A stretch of DNA of 40,086 nt from positions 1 to 40,086 of the forward strand of contig CAZOKO010000009.1 of the NCBI GenBank assembly GCA_964580455.1, read 5' to 3'. This DNA is from CAZOKO01 sp964580455. Its GTDB lineage: Bacteria; Desulfobacterota; WTBG01. How positions within the stretch are numbered: position 1 is the first letter of the stretch; each line of letters begins with the position of its first letter. The position numbers were made by a program, and so were the translations under genes. The notes under the pieces were generated by a model. It did no database searches and had not been told where the DNA came from. It saw only the letters and a list, made by a program, of their open reading frames with translations. Of this stretch, positions 23,090-31,445 are shown one piece after another.

Positions 23090-23377
23090 TTATTCAATCA
23101 CTTTAGGAACTTTAAAACACCCCTTTTCCTTCGCTGGTGCATTTTTTAGCAGAAGATCTTTATCAAAAAGTTCTTCTGCCGCATCATCGCGGAAAACACT
23201 GTTTAGTACTACCGCATGGGATGTAGGTTCAATACCACTTGTATCCAAATCCTGCAGTTTGTCAAAGTATTCTAAGATGTTGTTCATTTGATGCATGAAC
23301 ATCTCAAGCTGTGCTTCATCGAATTTAAGCCTGGCCAGTTGAGCTACATGTTCAACCTCTTTCCTATCAATCTTCAC
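23090..23377 (-). CDS. gatC: Asp-tRNA(Asn)/Glu-tRNA(Gln) amidotransferase subunit C
   Basis: Small belt subunit (95 residues) that holds GatA and GatB together. KIDRKEVEHVAQLARLKFDE opens the protein, and NILEYFDKLQDLDTSGIEPTSH and the C-terminal F.VPKVIE are conserved. The start is GTG at 23377, preceded by GGGAGG at 5-base spacing; a TTG six codons earlier lacks a site. It lies 25 bases ahead of gatA and just downstream of the RNase P RNA gene on the same strand. Confidence 0.93.
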   Translation of the reverse strand: MKIDRKEVEHVAQLARLKFDEAQLEMFMHQMNNILEYFDKLQDLDTSGIEPTSHAVVLNSVFRDDAAEELFDKDLLLKNAPAKEKGCFKVPKVIE

Positions 23378-23430
23378 TTTATCCTCCCGGTTCAAACAAT
23401 GGTTGGGATGCTCGTTATCACAACAACAAA

Positions 23431-23834
23431 CTACTCAAACAGGCCATAAGCCGGGTTCTGTTCCTGAATCTGATGATACAGGCAATGGCCATTCATCTGG
23501 GATACCTGTTGCCAGGTACCTCTAGCGACCTACCCGGGAGCTTCAGGCGGGCTACCTGACGAGATGGTATACATCTCAATGCTCCTCTATTTGGTCTTGC
23601 TCCAGGCGGGGTTTGCCAAGCTATCCCAATCACTTGAGATACTGGTGAGCTCTTACCTCACCTTTTCACCCTTACCCTTCGACATGCTCAGGGCGGTATA
23701 TTTTCTGTGGCACTTTCCTTATCCCGAGGATGTGGGGACAGTCGTTATTAACGACCACCTTGCCCTCTGGAGCCCGGACTTTCCTCCAGTTCCTGTCTTT
23801 TTGGAACCAGCGACCATTTAGCCTGTTTGAGTAG
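23431..23834 (-). ncRNA. rnpB: RNase P RNA, bacterial type A
   Basis: Catalytic RNA of RNase P, about 404 bases on the minus strand. The ends pair over a long P1 helix (CTACTCAAACAGGC with its partner at 23821-23834). The universal core GAGGAAAGTCCGGGCTCC lies near the 5' end (about 23773-23791). The 3' core ACAGAACCCGGCTTATGG is at about 23443-23461. The middle GGTGAAAAGGTGAGGTAAGAG is also typical. It matures tRNA 5' ends. The 3' limit is set by P1 pairing. The gene lies between rnhA and gatC. Confidence 0.93.
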
Positions 23835-23909
23835 CTAGTAATTAGTATTGCTGGGGATTTTTTTCTAAACGAATCAGTTTTCCCAGTAAGGGTGTTTCTA
23901 ATGAAACGC

Positions 23910-23962
23910 TACTGGATGCTGGATAAAATACGAATTTAAATATGCACATCCAGTATCCAGTC
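23910..23962. repeat. dispersed ATCCAG palindrome, copy C
   Basis: The best preserved member. TACTGGATGCTGGATA (23910-23924) and its inverted partner ATCCAGTATCCAGT (23948-23961) flank a loop of about 23 bases. It is located between rnhA and rnpB. Confidence 0.7.
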
Positions 23963-23984
23963 TTATTATCTCAAGGCGCTGAAT

Positions 23985-24440
23985 TCAATAATACTTATTT
24001 TGTTCATCGATTGCCAGATTGGCTAACTTATCTGCTTCCCTGTTTTTTCGCCTGTCGATGCAGATGATATCATATTGTATAAAGTTTGATAAGAGCTTTT
24101 TCGCTTCGCTTGACAGAATCCTCATCTTTCTATCTCGTACTTTGTAGATTCCTTTAATCTGCCTTACTATCAGCTCAGAATCGGAGAAGAGGTGAACGAT
24201 GTCAGCCTTTAATTCCAGAGCTTCCTTAAGTGCTATAATGAGAGCTAGATATTCAGCGACATTATTGGTGGTATTACCTAAATATTTTTTCGTTTTTCTA
24301 ATAATTCCTCCAGCTTCATTATATATAATAATACCTGCACCAGCTTCACCGGGATTTCCCCTCGATGCCCCATCAGTATAGATATACAGATGTTTTGAAG
24401 GCAAAATATCTTTTATGGGAGCTTCTCTTTTTTCAATCAT
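23985..24440 (-). CDS. rnhA: ribonuclease HI family protein
   Basis: RNase HI-type nuclease of 151 residues that cuts RNA in RNA-DNA hybrids. All four acidic catalytic residues are visible: D23 in YTDGAS, E63 in NNVAEYLAL, D87 in FSDSELIV and D137 in NREADKLA. It lacks the long basic handle of E. coli RnhA, like the RnhA-like proteins of many anaerobes. The ATG at 24440 comes one base after the stop of the zinc-ribbon gene, so translation is probably coupled; an in-frame ATG 14 codons upstream lies inside that gene. Confidence 0.92.
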   Translation of the reverse strand: MIEKREAPIKDILPSKHLYIYTDGASRGNPGEAGAGIIIYNEAGGIIRKTKKYLGNTTNNVAEYLALIIALKEALELKADIVHLFSDSELIVRQIKGIYKVRDRKMRILSSEAKKLLSNFIQYDIICIDRRKNREADKLANLAIDEQNKYY

Positions 24441-24441
24441 C

Positions 24442-25188
24442 TTATTGAGGCTGGGGTTGTGTGACTTCCGATACTGCTTCATGGTTTTTTTCCCAGTAGA
24501 GGATGCGACTGCAATGGGGACATTTGATTATCACTTGACACTTCTTAACTTCATTAAACATTTGAGGAGGGATGTTCATATGGCATCCTTGACAACAACT
24601 GTCTTCCACAGGAACAACAGTGAGTTCTGAACGTTTTTGTTTTATCTTTTTGTAAATATCCAATGATTCTGATTTTATCTGTGATACAATTTCATCATTA
24701 ACTTTTTTTTGTTCTTCTATCTCTTTTTTACACTCTTCTATTTGCTTTTCTAATGCCTCCTTCTCCTCTTCTGTTTTTTCTACAGTAAGCTTAAATTGGG
24801 ATTTTATTTTTTCCAGATTTCTCTCTATCTGGTCGCTTTCTTCCATGATGATGAGAATCTCTTCTTCTATCTTTAAATTTTGCTTTTCTATAGTTTCTAT
24901 TTCCTTTAAGGATGCCTTATACTCTTTATTAGTTTTTACGACTGTTAATCTTTCCCTGGTTTTCCGAACTGTTTCCTCCTCTATGGCCAGGGCCTGTTCC
25001 TTTCTGATCCTCTTTTTTTTGACTTCTTCCAATTTTTTTTCTTTTGATTCGAATTCTTTCCTTTCTTTTTCAAGGGCATCTTCCAGCTGCTTTATCCTTT
25101 GAGGATGTTCTTCCTGCATTTTCTGTGCTTTTAGAATAGCTAAATCACATGTTTGTAGCTTAACCAGCAGTTCTAATTGATTTTTCAA
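24442..25188 (-). CDS. coiled-coil protein with C4 zinc ribbon (CT398/CdsZ-like)
   Basis: Protein of 248 residues. Residues 10-180 form a long charged coiled-coil hairpin. Residues 195-230 hold a zinc ribbon with cysteine pairs CQGC and CPHC. This is the zf-RING_7 (DUF164) family found beside RNase HI in many bacteria; a chlamydial relative binds sigma-54 and secretion proteins. The start is TTG at 25188, with GGAGG six bases upstream, and no in-frame ATG is near. Nucleic-acid or protein tethering is plausible, but the function is not established for this branch. Confidence 0.85.
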   Translation of the reverse strand: MKNQLELLVKLQTCDLAILKAQKMQEEHPQRIKQLEDALEKERKEFESKEKKLEEVKKKRIRKEQALAIEEETVRKTRERLTVVKTNKEYKASLKEIETIEKQNLKIEEEILIIMEESDQIERNLEKIKSQFKLTVEKTEEEKEALEKQIEECKKEIEEQKKVNDEIVSQIKSESLDIYKKIKQKRSELTVVPVEDSCCQGCHMNIPPQMFNEVKKCQVIIKCPHCSRILYWEKNHEAVSEVTQPQPQ

Positions 25189-25211
25189 TGTTTTCCTCCT
25201 TACTTGTTTTT

Positions 25212-25274
25212 AAAACCTCACCGAAGAGGGTACAGAGACTTCTTTAAATTATCCAATGTGTTCTCTGTGGTTTA
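25212..25274. repeat. dispersed inverted repeat, CACAGAG family, second copy
   Basis: The left arm AACCTCACCGAAGAGGGTAC then AGAGA (25214-25238) and the right arm TGTGTTCTCTGTGGTTTA (25257-25274) are imperfect inverted partners. They resemble the repeat at 6596-6675. Confidence 0.45.
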
Positions 25275-25294
25275 TTTCCTCCTGGAAGATCAGG

Positions 25295-25332
25295 AATAAA
25301 AAATGCACCCGATGGGGGTGCATTTTTTATTC
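25295..25332. terminator. symmetrical (bidirectional) rho-independent terminator
   Basis: AATAAAAAATGCACCC (25295-25310) pairs with GGGTGCATTTTTTATT (25316-25331) around a 5-base loop, giving a GC-rich core flanked by A and T runs on both sides. It ends the dnaG-rpoD-tRNA-Met transcript and would work in either direction. Confidence 0.8.
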
Positions 25333-25401
25333 TTCCTGTCTGATTGGGAACAGAAAAGGTTGAGTAGCTATTTAGATTATAGTTTTCCATGTGATTCCTT
25401 C

Positions 25402-25477
25402 TGGTGGGCTCACCAGGGTTCGAACCTGGGACCTTCCGGTTATGAGCCGGTGGCTCTACCAACTGAGCTATGAGCCC
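25402..25477 (-). tRNA. tRNA-Met (anticodon CAT)
   Basis: Cloverleaf of 76 bases on the minus strand. The acceptor GGGCTCA pairs with TGAGCCC. The D arm is GCTC/GAGC. The loop CTCATAA has anticodon CAT. The T stem CCAGG/CCTGG encloses TTCGAAC. CCA is encoded. The first pair is G-C, so it is not an initiator. Elongator Met is preferred, but an Ile2 tRNA with lysidine cannot be excluded. It lies 14 bases after rpoD and before the terminator. Confidence 0.92.
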
Positions 25478-25491
25478 ACATCTGTAATTTT

Positions 25492-27249
25492 TTAACGTTC
25501 AACAAATGTCCTCAGCTTTTTACTCCTGCTGGGATGTCTCAGTTTGCGCAATGCCTTCGCCTCGATCTGCCTGATTCTCTCTCTGGTTACATCGAAATCC
25601 TGCCCAACCTCCTCAAGTGTATGGTCTGCCTTTTCACCTATGCCAAACCGCATCCTTAACACCTTTTCCTCCCTTGGAGTTAAGGTGGATAACACCTTTT
25701 TGGTCTGCTCATGCAAACTGCGGTTGACGGCGGCATCTCCAGGAGGGGCAACCTTTTTATCTTCGATGAAGTCACCCAGATGGCTGTCTTCCTCTTCCCC
25801 AATGGGAGTTTCCAGAGATATAGGTTCCTTTGCGATTTTCAGAACTTTTCTCACTTTATCAAGAGGAAATTCAATCTTCCTGGCAATCTCCTCGGGAGTT
25901 GGTTCTCTTCCTACCTCTTGAACCAGATGACGCGAAGTTCTAATCAACTTGTTGATAGTTTCAATCATGTGGACAGGAATTCTGATAGTTCTTGCCTGAT
26001 CTGCGATAGCTCTGGTGATGGCTTGCCTGATCCACCAGGTAGCATAGGTACTGAATTTATAACCCCGCTGATATTCAAATTTATCAACAGCCTTGATAAG
26101 ACCTATATTTCCCTCTTGAATCAGGTCCAGGAATTGTAATCCTCGATTTGTATACTTCTTTGCCAGGCTTACTACCAGTCTTAAATTAGCCTTTACCAGT
26201 TCATCCTTGGCAAGCTTTGTTTTGATTTCACCCTCATCGAGGGATTTGACGGCCCTCTTTAGTGATGGAGCATCGAGTGTGGATTCAGCTTCAATTCGTT
26301 TAATTTTCTTTCGGGCACTTTTTATCATCTTCTCATATTCTGATAAATCTTCCTTAGAAATACCTGTTTTCTTAACTATCTTCTTTTCTTCCTGACGACC
26401 CTTTTTTATCTGACGAAATAACTTCTTCAGCTCTTCCAGTGGGATACCTGTACTTTCTGTACATTGGATAATTTCTCTTTCGGCTTTTTCTAACCTTACA
26501 AGAAAATGCTTTAATTTTTGCGTAACCTTTTCGATCTGGACATCGTTAATGTTTATTTGTTGTATTAAAGAAAATATCTTTTCAGATTTTTGATTAATCT
26601 TCTTTTCCAACTCCCTTTTTTTTGCCTCACTCAAGTTTCTCTGAGCAAGTTTCTTTTGTAACTCCAGCTGCTTTTGTTCACTTCTTCTAATCTTCTCTAT
26701 TGAGGAAAGGAGCTTCTTTTTGTAATGTTCTTCATCAACATCTATTTCTTCATTATCCAGGTCTCTTATAATTTCTCTCACCGATATCTTATCGGATTTG
26801 AGTTTTTCTCCTATGCTGATAAGTTCCCTGATGATGAAAGGTGCATTTAAGGCAACATCAGCAATCTCCTTTTCACCTTCTTCTATGCGTTTTGCAATTT
26901 CTACTTCTTCGTCGCGGTTGAGAAGTGATACAGAACCCATCTCCCTGAGGTACATCCTCACTGGATCATTGATCTTCTCAAAAGGGGCCTGCTGCAGCCC
27001 TCTTTCAGCTTCAATTCCTATCTCTTCTGAGGTTTTTTGAAGCTTACTCTTAGATATTCTTACTTTTTGAGTCCCTTCAACAACTTCTATGTCCATTTCC
27101 CCAAACATGATCATTAGATCATCAATCTGATCTGGAGAAACAACGTCTGAAGGTAAAATACTATTGACCTCTTCATAGGTTAAGAATCCTTTCTCTTTCC
27201 CCATGTCAATAAGTTGATTTACTTGATCAACTGTATTTTTCTTTGGCAT
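25492..27249 (-). CDS. rpoD: RNA polymerase primary sigma factor RpoD
   Basis: Housekeeping sigma-70, 585 residues. Region 1.1 covers about 1-60, and region 1.2 is DPVRMYLREMGSVSLLNRDEE. A charged non-conserved region rich in Lys and Glu spans about 140-340. Region 2 (LRLVVSLAKKYTNRGLQFLD then GYKFSTYATWWIRQAITRAI) binds core and the -10. Region 3 follows, and region 4.2 is the helix-turn-helix TLEEVGQDFDVTRERIRQIE for the -35. The chosen ATG (27249) sits 10 bases after GGAG; an ATG three codons earlier touches that site. It is 21 bases after dnaG, the classic order. The consensus promoters in this window should be its targets. Confidence 0.97.
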   Translation of the reverse strand: MPKKNTVDQVNQLIDMGKEKGFLTYEEVNSILPSDVVSPDQIDDLMIMFGEMDIEVVEGTQKVRISKSKLQKTSEEIGIEAERGLQQAPFEKINDPVRMYLREMGSVSLLNRDEEVEIAKRIEEGEKEIADVALNAPFIIRELISIGEKLKSDKISVREIIRDLDNEEIDVDEEHYKKKLLSSIEKIRRSEQKQLELQKKLAQRNLSEAKKRELEKKINQKSEKIFSLIQQININDVQIEKVTQKLKHFLVRLEKAEREIIQCTESTGIPLEELKKLFRQIKKGRQEEKKIVKKTGISKEDLSEYEKMIKSARKKIKRIEAESTLDAPSLKRAVKSLDEGEIKTKLAKDELVKANLRLVVSLAKKYTNRGLQFLDLIQEGNIGLIKAVDKFEYQRGYKFSTYATWWIRQAITRAIADQARTIRIPVHMIETINKLIRTSRHLVQEVGREPTPEEIARKIEFPLDKVRKVLKIAKEPISLETPIGEEEDSHLGDFIEDKKVAPPGDAAVNRSLHEQTKKVLSTLTPREEKVLRMRFGIGEKADHTLEEVGQDFDVTRERIRQIEAKALRKLRHPSRSKKLRTFVER

Positions 27250-27270
27250 CAGCACCATACTCCTTATTAT

Positions 27271-29061
27271 TTACTGAGAGTGAATAGAAAATTGATCTGA
27301 GGTGTATTGTTTTCTTCGTTCTAATAGTTCCTGCTTGTGTAACAGGAATTTCTGCATTGCGTTTTCATCCCTTTCCTGTTCGGCTTTTTTTATCTTTGTG
27401 TTCACGAACTGGATTTCCTTTTTTATGCTTATTTCTTTTAACCTTTGGACACTGTCTTTTAGGGCCTTGGTAATATCAATTATACTCTCCCCTTTGATAG
27501 CAAGTCTGGTGACAATATTTTTCAGGTCCTCTTCTTCCAGGCGATTAACTAACAAGTCTGGTTTTATCGACTGATTATTATCGAAGCACTCTATGATAAA
27601 AAGCAAGAGTCGCTTCAATTTTGGTTCTTTGAAATCACCTGCTATCTGTGCCTCTTTTGCCTGTGGAATTACCTCAGGATGCAAGATCATCAGCTGCAAT
27701 AAGAGTTCTTCTGCCCTGTGCTGACTTGAAGCCTTTATGAATAGTTCTTGTACTTCAGACTTTTCTGCTTTTTTTGCGTGAATCTCAGCTCTGGTTATAT
27801 TTTCTGCAACGTTTATCTGTTGAGATAACTTCTGAATGTAAAGATTCCGTTCTGTGGTATCACTCAGTTTTGACAGGAGAGGAGACACCTGTTTTATAAT
27901 ACTGAGTTTGCCGTTTATAGCTGATGTATCATTTTGATCAATTATTTTATCGATAAAAAATCCCATCAAGGGAGCGGCCTGTTCTAACTTTTTTCTGAAT
28001 CCGTCCTCTTTTTCCCTTTGAATGAATGTGTCAGGATCAACGCCCGGGGTAAGCAGTAAAACCTTTGGAGAAATCCCGTTCTCCAGAAAAAGAGGCAATG
28101 ATTTGATAGTTGCTTTGATCCCAGGCGTATCACTGTCAAAAGCAACAGTGATATTGCGGGTAAATCTCTTAAGCAGTTTTATTTGTCCATCTGTCAAAGC
28201 GGTTCCCAGGGTAGCAACCACATTTTTTATGCCGTATTGATGAAGGCTCAAGAGATCAAAATTCCCCTCTACCAAAATGACGAAGTCCTCTTTCCGAATA
28301 AAAGGTAGCGCTACATTTAAACCATACAGACTACTGCTTTTTTTATATATAATAGAATCCGATGAATTTATATATTTTGCAATGTCCTCCTCAATTGCTC
28401 TACTGCCAAAACCTATTACTCTCTGATTATAATTGGTAATAGGAAAGATAATCCTATTCCTGAAAGCGTCATAAAATTTGTTTGTTTTACCAGATTTGAG
28501 GAGTCCTAACTTTTGTGCCAGTTCAAGAGGCACCTTCCTTTTATTTAAGAAATTGAGCAATCCATCCCAAAGAGGTGATGCAAATCCCAGTTTGTGCTCT
28601 ATGATTATCTCTTTTGATATTCCCCTTCCAGTCAAATATTTTCGTGCCTTTCCCCCCCCCTCTGTCTTAAGAAGACTACTGTAATATTCAGCCACTAACC
28701 CATTAACATTAAAGAGCTTCTCCTTTTCTCCCATTATTTTTTTTTGGGTGGGAGAATACTCTTTTTTAGGTAGTTGAATACCACATCTTTGAGCCAATTT
28801 TTTTGCTGCTTCTGGGAAGGTAAGATGTTCAAATTTCATAAGGAAAGTAAAAACATTACCACCCGTACCACATCCAAAGCAGTAGAAGATCTGTTTTGCT
28901 TCACTTACGGTAAAAGAGGGTTCATTTTCAGAATGAAAAGGGCATAACCCCCTGTAATTTGCACCGGTTTTTTTTAGAGGAACGAATTCAGATATTAATT
29001 GTACTATATTGCAGGATTCTTTTATTTCTGCTATCTTGTCATCAGGAATGTAGGTTGACAA
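27271..29061 (-). CDS. dnaG: DNA primase
   Basis: Replicative primase of 596 residues that makes RNA primers for DNA polymerase III. The CHC2 zinc finger uses C40, H43, C61 and C64. The TOPRIM core has E265 in LVEGNFDLLSL (the usual motif is EGYMD) and the metal pair D309/D311 in FDSDTPG. A C-terminal helicase-binding region follows from about 440. The start is TTG at 29061 with no clear ribosome site; no ATG is near the conserved N-terminus. Codons 135-137 are GGG GGG GGA, giving nine consecutive G on the coding strand, a slippage-prone tract. It heads the dnaG-rpoD operon behind a consensus promoter. Confidence 0.96.
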   Translation of the reverse strand: MSTYIPDDKIAEIKESCNIVQLISEFVPLKKTGANYRGLCPFHSENEPSFTVSEAKQIFYCFGCGTGGNVFTFLMKFEHLTFPEAAKKLAQRCGIQLPKKEYSPTQKKIMGEKEKLFNVNGLVAEYYSSLLKTEGGGKARKYLTGRGISKEIIIEHKLGFASPLWDGLLNFLNKRKVPLELAQKLGLLKSGKTNKFYDAFRNRIIFPITNYNQRVIGFGSRAIEEDIAKYINSSDSIIYKKSSSLYGLNVALPFIRKEDFVILVEGNFDLLSLHQYGIKNVVATLGTALTDGQIKLLKRFTRNITVAFDSDTPGIKATIKSLPLFLENGISPKVLLLTPGVDPDTFIQREKEDGFRKKLEQAAPLMGFFIDKIIDQNDTSAINGKLSIIKQVSPLLSKLSDTTERNLYIQKLSQQINVAENITRAEIHAKKAEKSEVQELFIKASSQHRAEELLLQLMILHPEVIPQAKEAQIAGDFKEPKLKRLLLFIIECFDNNQSIKPDLLVNRLEEEDLKNIVTRLAIKGESIIDITKALKDSVQRLKEISIKKEIQFVNTKIKKAEQERDENAMQKFLLHKQELLERRKQYTSDQFSIHSQ

Positions 29062-29222
29062 AGGTGATAACCCCGTCTGTTTATCAAATACCGTAAAGTG
29101 TACAAATTAAAAAAGCAAGAAAGCCGGATACCATATGCGCTTTTCAAGATGTGCCGAAAAAACGAGAATAAAAAGTGGTAGATTAAGAAAATTTAAAATG
29201 TGATAATAATTAAAAACCTCTA

Positions 29223-29250
29223 ATTATACATTACATAATATTTTTGTCAA
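29223..29250 (-). promoter_or_regulatory. consensus sigma-70 promoter for dnaG-rpoD
   Basis: On the minus strand TTGACA (29250-29245) and TATAAT (29228-29223) are both perfect, separated by 16 bases in very AT-rich DNA. The expected start near 29215 gives a leader of about 155 bases before the dnaG TTG. The rest of 29062-29344 shows no gene. Confidence 0.75.
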
Positions 29251-29344
29251 ATAATAAATAATATATTTTATTTTTTTATTCAATATTGATGATGGTGTTT
29301 TTTCATAACTATTAGATAAATATAGATATTTTTATTATAAAGCA

Positions 29345-31129
29345 TTAATGGCCTTTATCCACTATTGAGTCAAACTCTTCTGGAAATCTTTTTCCCATCT
29401 CCTGTTTCATGAAATTTTCTATTTCTGAATCTGTTCTGAATTGATCAATGATTTTAACAAACTCCTGAGAGTCGCTGTAAGTTATTGATCTTAACACCTT
29501 TTTTATTCGTAAAATACAAAGAGGATTCATGCTGAGTTCGTCTATGCCTAAGCCTAAGAGAATGGGAAGATAGAGGGTGTCCCCGGCCATTTCTCCACAC
29601 ATTACTACTTCGATCCCATTACTATGAGCTGATTCTACTACAGTTTTTATAAGTCTGATTACCGCGGGGTGGAGGGGATTGTAAAGATAGGAAACGTGTT
29701 CGTTTACTCGATCTATAGCAAGCGTGTATTGAATAAGATCGTTGGTTCCTATGCTGAAAAAGTCGACTTCTCTGGCTAATAGATCTGCAATAGTTGCTGC
29801 GGAAGGAATCTCAATCATGATCCCTATTTTTATATCTGGATTAAAAGGAATTCCCTTCTTCTTCAGTTCATCCTTTAATTCTTCTAAAATCTCTTTTATC
29901 TGGAGAATTTCCTGTATTCCTGAAATCATGGGGAAGAGGACTCTAAGTTCTCCAAAGTCACTGGCTCTGAGTATTGCCCTTAGCTGGGTCTTAAAAATAT
30001 TTACCTCTTTTAAGCAAAACCTGATTGCTCTTAATCCCATAACGGGATTCATTTCCTCTGCCAGGTTAATGCGGGAAAGAAATTTATCACCACCTATATC
30101 CAGAGTTCTAATGGTTGCTGGATGAGGGAAAACCGTTTCAATTACCTTTTTATAAATGTTGAAGTGTTCTTCCTCAGACGGCAGTTCTTTCCGATTGAGA
30201 TAGAGAAACTCAGTACGGTAGAGACCAATGCCTTCTGCTCCATGTTCAAGAACGGAGGACAGTTCCTCAATGAGTTCGATGTTTGCTAATAGTTTGAGAT
30301 GAAAACCGTCCGGCGTTTCTGCCGGGAGGTCTTTGTATTTGAAGAGTTCCTTTTTTAGCTGTTCATATTTTTGCTTTTTTTCAGAATATTTCCTCAGGGT
30401 ATCAACCGATGGTCTTATGATTACCACTCCAATGGTTCCATCTACAATGATGGTATCATCGTTATCAACCTCTTGAGTAATCTTTTCCAGGCCAACCACC
30501 GATGGAATCTCCAGCGCCCGTGCCATAATAGCAGTATGTGAGGTCTTCCCCCCGGCATTGGTTACAAATCCCATCACCACACCTACATCCAGGTTAGCAG
30601 TATCAGCGGGGGAGAGATCATGAGCAACAATGATGGATTCTTCTTTCATTTTTGAGAGATCCTGCCGTTTTTTCCCCAGGATGTTTCTTGTTATTCGTTC
30701 ACCAATATAGTCGATATCCGTCTTTCTCTCTTTTAAATATTCATCTCCCATATCGTCAAAGCTCTTGCTCAGTTCAATGATACTATCTCTGACCGCTGAA
30801 GCAGCATTAATCTTTTTCTCCTTGATAGTACTGATAATGTTTTCGGTGAGTAGTTTATCTTCTAAGATGAGTATCTGGGCATCAATGATGTAACCTGCTT
30901 CTTTGTGTTTTTTGTGCTCAACCTCTTTTTTTACAGTAAGCAGCTGTTGCTTTGATTCATTGAGAGATAGTTTGAATCGTTTGATCTCCTGGTTAATTTC
31001 TTCTTCGGTGTTAATCGGAATAGTGAATACCTCGATCTCACTGGGGTCGAAAAGGAAGACTTTCCCTATGATGATACCGGGAGAAACTCCTATGCCCTTA
31101 AGCAGAAGATCGCTTTTCCTTGATTCCAT
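29345..31129 (-). CDS. ptsI: phosphoenolpyruvate-protein phosphotransferase (PTS enzyme I)
   Basis: Enzyme I of 594 residues. It takes phosphate from PEP and passes it to HPr. The swivelling phosphohistidine domain has GGKTSHTAIMARALEIPSVVG with the active H198. The PEP-binding barrel has the GIGLYRTEFLYL, FFSIGTNDLIQY and VVMCGEMAGD motifs, the last with the catalytic cysteine. The ATG at 31129 lies three bases after the HPr stop, so the two are coupled. No sugar-specific EII gene is in the window. The pair may feed a regulatory (nitrogen-type or HPr-kinase) chain or an EII elsewhere. Confidence 0.96.
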   Translation of the reverse strand: MESRKSDLLLKGIGVSPGIIIGKVFLFDPSEIEVFTIPINTEEEINQEIKRFKLSLNESKQQLLTVKKEVEHKKHKEAGYIIDAQILILEDKLLTENIISTIKEKKINAASAVRDSIIELSKSFDDMGDEYLKERKTDIDYIGERITRNILGKKRQDLSKMKEESIIVAHDLSPADTANLDVGVVMGFVTNAGGKTSHTAIMARALEIPSVVGLEKITQEVDNDDTIIVDGTIGVVIIRPSVDTLRKYSEKKQKYEQLKKELFKYKDLPAETPDGFHLKLLANIELIEELSSVLEHGAEGIGLYRTEFLYLNRKELPSEEEHFNIYKKVIETVFPHPATIRTLDIGGDKFLSRINLAEEMNPVMGLRAIRFCLKEVNIFKTQLRAILRASDFGELRVLFPMISGIQEILQIKEILEELKDELKKKGIPFNPDIKIGIMIEIPSAATIADLLAREVDFFSIGTNDLIQYTLAIDRVNEHVSYLYNPLHPAVIRLIKTVVESAHSNGIEVVMCGEMAGDTLYLPILLGLGIDELSMNPLCILRIKKVLRSITYSDSQEFVKIIDQFRTDSEIENFMKQEMGKRFPEEFDSIVDKGH

Positions 31130-31132
31130 GAT

Positions 31133-31414
31133 TTACGTTTCCTTGAAGTTGTCAGTAATCAATCTTTCCAGTTCTTCTAAGGCTTGATCAGCATCATTGC
31201 CACAGGCTTTGATGGTAATTTTAGAGTTTTTAGTCACATTTAATGTAGTTATTCCAATGATGCTCTTCCCGTCAACCTTCACCCCGTCTTTTTCTACAGT
31301 GATATCAGCTTCGTATTTGTTTGCTGTTTTTACCAGTAATCCTGCTGGCCTTAAATGAAGACCAAGTTCGTTTTTAATGATAAAATCTTTGGTTTTTTCA
31401 TGAACTTCTACCAT
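31133..31414 (-). CDS. ptsH: phosphocarrier protein HPr
   Basis: HPr of 93 residues, slightly long because of seven extra N-terminal residues. The phosphorylated histidine is H20 in ELGLHLRPAGLLVK. S51 in GKSIIGI stands where HPr kinase phosphorylates its target in other bacteria, so both types of control are possible. It lies between rsmI and ptsI, 31 bases after rsmI. Confidence 0.95.
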   Translation of the reverse strand: MVEVHEKTKDFIIKNELGLHLRPAGLLVKTANKYEADITVEKDGVKVDGKSIIGITTLNVTKNSKITIKACGNDADQALEELERLITDNFKET

Positions 31415-31445
31415 ATTTCATACTACCTGTCAATGTAAGTGGTCT

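Noticed and set aside
25544..26139. Overlapping plus-strand frames of 125 and 142 codons
   Set aside because: Antisense to the conserved regions 2-4 of rpoD; composition is that of a shadow frame.
29062..29215. Sixteen-codon leader peptide frame in the dnaG leader
   Set aside because: It starts at an ATG near 29125 without a ribosome site and shows no attenuator-type hairpins; likely chance.
29742..30125. 127-codon plus-strand frame
   Set aside because: Antisense to the PEP-binding barrel of ptsI, with no ribosome site or recognisable domain.
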